Source: Collinsella sp. (lineage in GTDB: Bacteria > Actinomycetota > Coriobacteriia > Coriobacteriales > Coriobacteriaceae). From it: a DNA stretch of 5,901 bases. The stretch covers positions 1 to 5,901 of the forward strand of contig WGSL01000093.1 in NCBI GenBank assembly GCA_014871665.1. The letters are read 5' to 3'. Shown piece by piece: positions 1-3,986 of the stretch; within the stretch, counting starts at the first letter, position 1; each line of letters opens with the position of its first letter. The notes beneath the pieces are model-generated. The model was given only the letters and a program-made list of their open reading frames with translations, did not search any database and had not been told where the DNA came from. Made by a program: the position numbers and the translations under genes.

Positions 1-173
1 GCCGGGCCGACTCGCTTCGGATGGGGCTCTACACCAACTTTCTCGACACTACCGATGGATCGGATCCAAGAAACGTTGGATGACATTTAATACTGGGAAA
101 TTCGTAACGGAGGCCGCAAGTAACTGTGTCGAGATTACGCGGCTGAAATGAAAGACCTTAATACGCGACACAA

Positions 174-216
174 GGCAGATGATGTCGCTGTGACGCAGCG
201 ACTTGTTATGTCTGCC
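174..216. other. Two-level hairpin in upstream region
   Basis: The inner stem pairs GTCGCTG (184-190) with CAGCGAC (196-202) around a TGACG loop. The outer stem pairs GGCAGA (174-179) with TCTGCC (211-216), leaving an asymmetric internal loop. A second small hairpin, ATCGCC/GGCGAT around TTTC, follows at 247-262. No T run follows either, so they are not ordinary intrinsic terminators. They could be a structured leader of the gene at 320, part of an unknown small RNA, or chance. Confidence 0.3.
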
Positions 217-306
217 GAGGTGCTGCATGTGGGGGACCAGAACGCCATCGCCTTTCGGCGATAATGGCTGGTTAGTGATTGATTGCGATAGCTACCCAGC
301 AAGCTA

Positions 307-314
307 AGAGGAGG
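307..314 (+). promoter_or_regulatory. Ribosome binding site of zinc ribbon gene
   Basis: AGAGGAGG lies five bases before the ATG at 320. It fixes that ATG as the start in preference to the in-frame ATG at 356 (Met13), which has no such signal. Confidence 0.75.
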
Positions 315-319
315 ATAAT

Positions 320-838
320 ATGCCACTGCTGCCAGTTGACCATGAGCCATTTCACATGAATGCAGGCGAACCGTCTACGTCTCGCATCGAGTTAATCTAT
401 GATCTTGAAGAAGAGGCTCAAAGACTTGAAGATGACTATCAGGTTCTAATGGATGCGTTATGCGACGATATCGTTAAAAGCGAGGGCGAAGATGAAATAC
501 GGTCGAGTATTGAGCATCGAATCGGCATGCTGATAAACATCAAAGAGAGCCAGCGCCTCTGCTATGCCCAAATTGAAGATTTGGTGCCTCGACGTCATCC
601 TTGTCCAGTTCCTCCAATGAAAAAACGTCCCAATTGCTGTGATGAGATCGAATGCCAATGCTGCGGTACAAAAAACGAGATAGATGCCCAATTCTGTAAA
701 ATATGCGCTAGCCCTATTGATATGGGCGACATATGGCGTTATTGCAAGAAGTGTAGGATTGCATACAGTAGGGAGATCAACTTTTGTCCTGAATGCGGTT
801 CAACAATAACCGTCGAGATTAAACGTAAAAGGAAATAG
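320..838 (+). CDS. Double zinc ribbon protein with helical N-terminal half
   Basis: This is a protein of 172 residues with no function I can name. Residues about 20-90 are rich in Glu, Asp, Leu and Arg and look helical, possibly a short coiled coil. The C-terminal third carries two treble CxxC pairs. The first is C112-x2-C115 with C126-x2-C129, and the second is C142-x2-C145 with C156-x2-C159. This is the layout of the double zinc ribbon seen in many small bacterial and archaeal proteins, where it usually mediates protein or nucleic-acid contact. The end is very basic (KRKRK), which would suit RNA or DNA binding. There is no signal peptide or membrane segment, so it should be cytoplasmic. It stands alone on its strand and converges with the Crp-like gene, the two stop codons being ten bases apart. 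Its base composition is more A+T-rich than the genes on the right, consistent with acquired DNA. The zinc ribbon call is firm and any role is open. Confidence 0.8.
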   Translation: MPLLPVDHEPFHMNAGEPSTSRIELIYDLEEEAQRLEDDYQVLMDALCDDIVKSEGEDEIRSSIEHRIGMLINIKESQRLCYAQIEDLVPRRHPCPVPPMKKRPNCCDEIECQCCGTKNEIDAQFCKICASPIDMGDIWRYCKKCRIAYSREINFCPECGSTITVEIKRKRK

Positions 839-852
839 CGTTTCGTTGCTAT
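835..852. other. Small palindrome spanning two convergent stop codons
   Basis: ATAGC (835-839) and GCTAT (848-852) are inverted around eight bases and contain the TAG stops of both convergent genes. The stem is only five base pairs and has no T run. It is probably a consequence of both genes ending in TAG-type sequence, and at best a weak bidirectional terminator. Confidence 0.2.
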
Positions 853-1415
853 ATGCCTGCCCTTACGCGCGAAAGTGTGATTGGCGACATGCCTAAAAAT
901 GATGAGATGCGCGAATGGGGGACCCTGTCGATAACTCCCGGATACTCCTCGAGGAACCATTTGTAGCGGTCGCGAGCTGGCAGCAGCCTAAGCGCGGATT
1001 CGGTTTTATAATGATCGTGCCAAGCCCTTGATAGATATCGGTTAATGAGAGTTGCAAGTCCTGGATTATATCGGGCTTTATTTTGAACATCGCTTATCTT
1101 AAGAAGAACGAGCGTGCAGTCTGTTAAAGCTTCAATATAAGTCGGAGATGGAATGTCAAACTCGGGGCTAGGCATTACAGGCATGCCCGGTTCCGCCATT
1201 ATGCAGTCGGTGATTTCCGAACCATCGCTTTGTAGAGAGTACGAACAGGCTACCCCCTGTTTTAAAAGGTAAAACCATTTTTGTTGGGTACCCATTTCAA
1301 GGATAATCTCCCTTTTTTGAAATTGCTGGATTGAAGCCATTGCCACTAGCTCGGCTAATAGGTTTTGGTTGTCGCACGGGGCGTACTGACAGAAAAAATT
1401 CGGATCTAGGGACAC
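849..1415 (-). CDS. Crp/Fnr-family transcriptional regulator
   Basis: This is a DNA-binding regulator of the Crp/Fnr superfamily. I start it at GTG 1415, because GGAG sits seven bases upstream. The frame also opens with a TTG at 1448 (11 residues longer, no ribosome binding site), with an in-frame TAG just before it. From the GTG it has 188 residues. Residues about 18-108 form the cNMP-binding-like beta barrel (QFQKREIILEMG, WFYLLKQGVACSY, PTYIEALTDCTLVLL). A dimer helix follows at about 112-145. A C-terminal helix-turn-helix lies at about 164-186 (DRVPHSRISSFLGMSPITLSRVR). The protein ends right after the recognition helix, shorter than many relatives. The two N-terminal cysteines (C9, C14) do not form an Fnr-type four-cysteine cluster. 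The ligand is unknown. It has no co-directional neighbour and is probably a monocistronic, perhaps autoregulated, accessory regulator. Family assignment is confident and the start less so. Confidence 0.82.
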   Translation of the reverse strand: MSLDPNFFCQYAPCDNQNLLAELVAMASIQQFQKREIILEMGTQQKWFYLLKQGVACSYSLQSDGSEITDCIMAEPGMPVMPSPEFDIPSPTYIEALTDCTLVLLKISDVQNKARYNPGLATLINRYLSRAWHDHYKTESALRLLPARDRYKWFLEEYPGVIDRVPHSRISSFLGMSPITLSRVRAGI

Positions 1416-1930
1416 GGAATCGCTCCAACGGGCACATATCGTTAACAAATGCTAACCAAGGATAAGATACGCCATCGGGGGGGGGCATTATCAAATGCTA
1501 ATGAGATTCTGGCTTTTTCGGAAATTTTAGAAATACATAAAAATGGAGTGACGCTGCGCCACTGTTTGCCAGCTGTGTTTTTCGTTGCTGTGCCGCTGCC
1601 GCTCGATTTGTTCGAAGGACATGATGCTGGATAAGGACAACGCCCATTTACTTGGCGATAGTTGCTGCTTTAATTACATTCCCGCTGCTTGAGTTCCTTT
1701 TGACACCGGGGCCATATCTTCTTGCCTGTCAATTACGGTAGTCGACTCTTTCGCAGAGAACAAAGTTTCCAGCATTGAGATTATCTGGGAAGACGATCAG
1801 AAAGTTTGGTCTTTTGCATCAAATCGTGCATAGTTCTATTTATCATCTTTTTAACATCTCGTTATTAAATAAGAGTGAGCGCGGGCTGGGAACGCTTGTG
1901 ACGCTCTATTGCGATTGCCCATATACTCGA
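1416..1930. other. Gene-less stretch with decayed-looking fragments
   Basis: No credible complete gene is visible. The upstream region of the Crp-like gene occupies its left end. An open stretch from ATG 1449 to TAA 1634 has no ribosome binding site, runs through a nine-G tract and overlaps the regulator's possible start, so I do not call it. A second frame gives a hydrophobic run between stops at 1622 and 1738 (PIYLAIVAALITFPLLEFLL). Together with the hydrophobic tail of the first frame this could be the remains of a membrane protein broken by frameshifts. Further right, nothing is recognised until the regulator tail near 1931. The picture suits a graveyard of one or more lost genes. Confidence 0.4.
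1446..1501. repeat. 10-bp direct repeat flanking a nine-G run
   Basis: CAAATGCTAA occurs exactly at 1446-1455 and again at 1492-1501, with start points 46 bases apart. It reads TTAGCATTTG on the strand of the Crp-like gene. Between the copies lies an uninterrupted run of nine G (1477-1485). The pair sits just upstream of the regulator's start, a position suited to operator copies for autoregulation, but chance cannot be excluded. Confidence 0.4.
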
Positions 1931-2164
1931 ATGAAAAAAAGCGAACGAAAAAATGCTGTGTACTGGCATGCTTGTCTTTTGTACGCCCAAGGCGAGTCAA
2001 TGAGCAATCAGTCGCTGCGAGAGCGTTTCGGACTTTCCGATAAAAAGAAAAACACGGTGGCGATGTCTCGTCTAATCAGAGAGTGCCTAGAAGAGGTATT
2101 GATAAAGGAAGAGGACGAGGATGTGGGCGCCAAATATCGAAGGTATATTCCGTATTGGGCCTAA
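1931..2164 (+). pseudogene. C-terminal winged-helix remnant of Schlafen/AlbA-type ATP-binding regulator
   Basis: The 77 residues from ATG 1931 match, from memory of the family, only the extreme C-terminus of long proteins with an N-terminal AlbA_2/Schlafen-type ATP-binding domain. In Coriobacteriia these often end in a winged helix closing with a Y-(V/I)-P-(F/Y)-W-A motif. Here one sees YWHACLLYAQ, then SNQSLRERFGL (first helix-turn-helix segment), SRLIRECLEEVLIK (recognition helix), and the terminal RRYIPYWA. The several hundred residues normally in front are missing. The frame stays open leftward to a TTG at 1775, but that extension does not resemble the family, and neither start has a ribosome binding site. 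I therefore read it as a 3' remnant left by deletion rather than a working gene. It might still be expressed as a small DNA-binding protein, though nothing in the sequence supports this. A strong hairpin terminator follows 70 bases downstream, perhaps the original one. Confidence 0.6.
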
Positions 2165-2234
2165 AGGGCAGAAGTGGGAAATTGAGGCAGCTTGTGTTTG
2201 TTAATGACGAAGCGCTGTTGTGACCTAACTATCG

Positions 2235-2283
2235 AAAAAGTTGATTGGGGCATATGGAATCACATGTGCCCCAATCAACTTTT
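2235..2283. terminator. Strong, probably bidirectional intrinsic terminator
   Basis: Left arm 2236-2252 and right arm 2267-2283 are perfect 17-base inverted repeats, with core GTTGATTGGGGCA. After one G·U position, three more pairs bring the stem to 21 bp around a six-base loop (2257-2262). The arms begin with AAAA and end with TTTT, so transcripts from either side would end in a U run. It would end the transcript of the regulator remnant and shield the toxin-antitoxin operon. Confidence 0.75.
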
Positions 2284-2349
2284 ATTACCTCTTTGATTTT
2301 GGACTCTGGATAACGTGACGGGTGCCATTTCCATCCCGAGAAATCCGAT

Positions 2350-2382
2350 AGGGCCTCGTCCGTGTGTGGACGTGGCCCTTTT
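2350..2382 (+). terminator. Intrinsic terminator ahead of toxin-antitoxin operon
   Basis: AGGGCCTCGTCC (2350-2361) pairs with GGACGTGGCCCT (2368-2379), a 12-bp stem with one T-T mismatch and a GTGTGT loop. A TTTT run follows. Its T run abuts the putative -35 box of the next promoter. It should block read-through from the left, and the transcript it once served is not obvious. Confidence 0.6.
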
Positions 2383-2408
2383 GCGTGGCCTTTCATGTTT
2401 GCTATACT
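2381..2408 (+). promoter_or_regulatory. Putative promoter of toxin-antitoxin operon
   Basis: TTGCGT (2381-2386) and TATACT (2403-2408) are separated by 16 bases and resemble sigma-70-type -35 and -10 boxes. An 8-bp palindrome TGCTAGCA (2408-2415) overlaps the -10 edge. It lies within GCTA-N6-TAGC (2401-2414), a plausible operator for the ribbon-helix-helix antitoxin, as such antitoxins usually repress their own promoter. Confidence 0.5.
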
Positions 2409-2420
2409 GCTAGCACGTAG

Positions 2421-2427
2421 AGAGGAG
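2421..2427 (+). promoter_or_regulatory. Ribosome binding site of antitoxin
   Basis: AGAGGAG lies five bases before ATG 2433 and supports that start. Confidence 0.7.
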
Positions 2428-2432
2428 TCGCT

Positions 2433-2777
2433 ATGGGTACAGCAACGGTGCAGCTCAACACGCGAATCGATCCTATGCTCAAAGCCGGTGGCGATGCGGT
2501 CCTAACTCGCAATGGGTTGGGGCCGAGCGATGCCATTCGCGCGCTTTGGGCCTATCTCGTCGAACATCAAACGTTGCCGGGATTTATGGTGGCGGATAAA
2601 CGCGAAGCGCCCCGTGCGGAGAGTCTGGCCGAGCAGGGGTGTGGCCTAGCCTTTTCTTCGTTGGGGCTAAGTGCTTCGGATTTTGCACCGGCCGAATCTT
2701 CGGCGGACAACTGGGATGCCGTACGAGAAGATATGTATGACGCGATGATTGCCGACATCGAGGCGAATTGCCGATGA
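2433..2777 (+). CDS. RelB/DinJ-family antitoxin
   Basis: This is the antitoxin of a type II toxin-antitoxin pair. It would bind and neutralise the toxin encoded directly downstream and repress the shared promoter. The 114-residue protein opens with a ribbon-helix-helix domain typical of RelB/DinJ: a beta strand (residues 3-11, TATVQLNTR), helix 1 (about 13-27) and helix 2 starting at the SDAIR motif (32-45). The middle (about 53-90) is rich in Ala, Ser and Glu and probably disordered. The C-terminal DNWDAVREDMYDAMIADIEA (92-111) is a charged amphipathic helix suited to wrapping the toxin. The gene overlaps the toxin start by four bases (ATGA at 2774-2777), the usual antitoxin-first order with translational coupling. 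Classical RelB/DinJ partners are RelE or YafQ, whereas the partner here is a PIN domain. Family call is firm and DNA-binding autoregulation is inferred. Confidence 0.88.
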   Translation: MGTATVQLNTRIDPMLKAGGDAVLTRNGLGPSDAIRALWAYLVEHQTLPGFMVADKREAPRAESLAEQGCGLAFSSLGLSASDFAPAESSADNWDAVREDMYDAMIADIEANCR

Positions 2778-3241
2778 TTGAAGCAAAGCATCTCTTGGTA
2801 GATACGAACGTTTGGCTCGATTATTACCTGCAAGAAGGGGCGTTCGACGAAGCGAAAAGATTGGTTGAACTGGCCGAGGCGGGAAAGATCGACCTTCTGT
2901 ATGCGCCAACGACGGCAAAGGATGTGTTCTATATTTTGCCTCGTCGTCTGGCCCGGCGGAATGCGAATGGGATTAACGTGTCGTTTGCCTCGGCGTCATG
3001 GGCCTGCATCGACCATATGATGCAGGTGGCGACGGCCTCTCCGCTTTCGTTGGCAGAGTGCGAAATGGCGCGCATGCTTGGCAAGCGCATGCCGGATCTT
3101 GAAGACAACCTCATCATCGCTTCGGGCGAGACGGCAGATGTTGACTATGTGGTCACGAGCGACCGGCGCATGCTGGAGGCGATGCCCGAAGTGTGCTTGA
3201 CACCTGCTCGCGCGGTCGAGATGATCGGGATCCTCGGCTAA
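2774..3241 (+). CDS. PIN-domain toxin (VapC-like ribonuclease)
   Basis: This is the likely toxin of the pair, a metal-dependent ribonuclease of the PIN superfamily. VapC-type members cleave tRNA or rRNA, but the target here is unknown. I start it at ATG 2774 within the ATGA overlap, although an in-frame TTG at 2768 is possible. It has 155 residues. The first acidic motif is LLVDTNVWLDYY with D10. The position where PINs usually carry a Glu is TTAKDVFYI with D50. The third acidic cluster is PDLEDNLIIASG (D108, E110, D111), and the fourth is VVTSDRRML (D130). These four clusters in order are the PIN active-site layout, and the length is normal. GAGG at 2760-2763 lies ten bases upstream, inside the antitoxin gene, so translation is probably coupled. 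It has no downstream operon partner, since the next gene starts 65 bases later with its own strong ribosome binding site. Confidence 0.85.
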   Translation: MIEAKHLLVDTNVWLDYYLQEGAFDEAKRLVELAEAGKIDLLYAPTTAKDVFYILPRRLARRNANGINVSFASASWACIDHMMQVATASPLSLAECEMARMLGKRMPDLEDNLIIASGETADVDYVVTSDRRMLEAMPEVCLTPARAVEMIGILG

Positions 3242-3296
3242 CCTTGTCTGTGGCGTTTCGCTATCATATGGGGCATTGTGAACCTCATACAACTTT

Positions 3297-3301
3297 GGAG
3301 G
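3297..3301 (+). promoter_or_regulatory. Ribosome binding site of PTS EIIA gene
   Basis: GGAGG ends five bases before ATG 3307. It rules out the much longer upstream openings of the same frame, which would overlap the toxin gene. No convincing promoter is seen in the 65-base gap. Confidence 0.7.
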
Positions 3302-3306
3302 ACAGT

Positions 3307-3774
3307 ATGGCGGATAACGCCGAGATGCTATTCTCGCCTGAGCTGGTGTTTTTTGATTGGGAGTGCGCGGCGCCGGGCGAGGTGTTTGCGCGGCTCGAGG
3401 GTGAGCTTGCCCCGCGCGGCTACATTGCCAAGGGTTGGCTCAACGCCGTCCGCACGCGCGAGGATGCCTATCCCACGGGTCTTGCTATGCCGGCGGCAAA
3501 CATCGCCATTCCGCATACCGATCCGGGATTTGTGGCCAAGCCCTATATCGCGGTGGTAAAGCCCGCCGCACCTGTGACGTTCAACGCGATGGCGGGCATG
3601 GGCGCCCCGGTGCCGGCGCAGATCGTCATCAACCTGGGCATTGCCGAGCCGGGCGGCCAGGTCGAGGCGCTTCAGGCGCTCATGAATATCTTTATGGACG
3701 CCGACGCCGCGGCCGATGTGCTTGGCCAGACCACGCCCCAAGGTATGGTCGACGCCATCCGCCGTCACTTTTAA
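3307..3774 (+). CDS. PTS EIIA component, fructose/galactitol type
   Basis: This is a cytoplasmic phosphocarrier domain of a phosphoenolpyruvate-dependent sugar transport system. EIIA accepts phosphate from HPr on a histidine and passes it to a cognate EIIB. The 155-residue protein covers the single EIIA type-2 fold. The active-site histidine is H70 in AMPAANIAIPHTDP, the characteristic motif of this class. Hydrophobic strands follow at about 79-100 (YIAVVKPAAPVTFNAM) and 103-113 (PVPAQIVINLGI). A C-terminal helical region (ALQALMNIF, GMVDAIRRHF) closes the fold. The sequence best resembles the GatA-like (galactitol) branch, but the substrate cannot be read from EIIA. No EIIB or EIIC lies in the window. 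The upstream neighbour is the toxin gene and the downstream one is a repeat region, so this is an orphan EIIA that must serve an EIIBC encoded elsewhere or act as a regulator. Confidence 0.88.
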   Translation: MADNAEMLFSPELVFFDWECAAPGEVFARLEGELAPRGYIAKGWLNAVRTREDAYPTGLAMPAANIAIPHTDPGFVAKPYIAVVKPAAPVTFNAMAGMGAPVPAQIVINLGIAEPGGQVEALQALMNIFMDADAAADVLGQTTPQGMVDAIRRHF

Positions 3775-3785
3775 GGTGGCACTCG

Positions 3786-3859
3786 GGGACGTTCCTTTTT
3801 TGCCGGCAGTTAGGGACAGTCCCCACCTGCCGGCAGAAAAGGAACGTCCCTAACTGCCG
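3786..3859. repeat. REP-like palindromic element with two alternative folds
   Basis: Arms 3786-3809 and 3827-3850 are 24-base inverted repeats with a single mismatch (G·U in RNA), running from GGGACGTTCC to TGCCGGCAG. The 17-base loop contains GGGACAGTCCC. A second, perfect 14-bp pairing uses overlapping bases: CGGCAGTTAGGGAC (3804-3817) with GTCCCTAACTGCCG (3846-3859). The two folds exclude each other. The modules look like dispersed intergenic repeats I associate with Coriobacteriia, but I could not count copies. It lies just after the EIIA stop codon and could also end or stabilise that transcript. Confidence 0.65.
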
Positions 3860-3867
3860 ACTGCCAG

Positions 3868-3919
3868 ACCTGTCCCCATGCACCAAAATGGTGCAGATTA
3901 ACCTGTCCCCCATGCACCA
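3868..3919. repeat. Tandem ACCTGTCCCC-ATGCACCA repeats with palindrome
   Basis: ACCTGTCCCCATGCACCA (3868-3885) recurs at 3901-3919 with one extra C. Between and overlapping them, TGCACCA (3879-3885) and TGGTGCA (3889-3895) form a perfect 7-bp inverted repeat around AAA. Together with the element just before it, this resembles a composite of REP-type units. REP-associated tyrosine transposases are known to mobilise such palindromes, but no such gene is in the window. Confidence 0.6.
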
Positions 3920-3975
3920 GGTGTGCCGCGGGGGCTGCGTTGTGACACAATGACGTTTGTTCGATTCGTGATGCG

Positions 3976-3980
3976 AAAGG
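3976..3980 (+). promoter_or_regulatory. Ribosome binding site of foldase gene
   Basis: AAAGG lies six bases before ATG 3987. An 11-bp palindrome TTGTGACACAA (3940-3950) lies upstream and could be a regulator site or chance. No clear -35/-10 pair is seen. Confidence 0.5.
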
Positions 3981-3986
3981 CCAAAC

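Larger units (their letters stand above)
1..319. other. Gene-poor left edge with short open fragments
   Basis: I see no complete gene here. One reading frame is open from the window edge to a TGA at 81-83 and would give a 26-residue tail ending SDPRNVG. A second is open from the edge to a TGA at 149-151 and ends in VEITRLK. Either could be the C-terminus of a gene starting outside the window, and I recognise neither. A 38-codon open stretch with ATG at 148 and TAA at 262-264 has no ribosome binding site. Two small hairpins lie at 174-216 and 247-262. The stretch is more A+T-rich than the right half of the window. It may be the degraded 3' flank of a neighbouring gene plus the leader of the gene at 320. 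Confidence 0.4.
2165..2432. other. Intergenic region with two terminators and a promoter
   Basis: This gap of 268 bases holds no gene. From left to right it carries a long hairpin flanked by A and T runs (2235-2283), a second terminator-like hairpin (2350-2382), and the promoter and ribosome binding site of the toxin-antitoxin operon. The change from A+T-rich to GC-rich sequence falls here. Confidence 0.6.

Noticed and set aside
135..350. 71-codon minus-strand frame in the left region
   Set aside because: It overlaps the start and ribosome binding site of the zinc ribbon gene, lacks a ribosome binding site of its own and has no recognisable features.
1297..1494. Minus-strand frame overlapping the start of the Crp-like gene
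   Set aside because: It is out of frame with the regulator, its translation has no family features, and the Crp-like frame explains the region. A frameshift within the C tract joining the two is unnecessary, because the regulator is complete from GTG 1415.
1449..1634. 61-codon open frame beside the Crp-like gene
   Set aside because: It has no ribosome binding site, runs through the nine-G tract, overlaps the regulator's promoter region and resembles nothing known.
3244..3267. Promoter TTGTCT ... TATCAT before the EIIA gene
   Set aside because: The spacing is only 12 bases, too short for a sigma-70-type promoter.
3328..3768. Minus-strand frame opposite the PTS EIIA gene
   Set aside because: The EIIA frame has a clear family motif and ribosome binding site. 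The antisense frame is His/Arg-rich shadow sequence.
3786..3919. CRISPR array
   Set aside because: The repeats are palindromic and of unequal size, there are only two direct copies, spacers are not of regular length and no cas gene is present.
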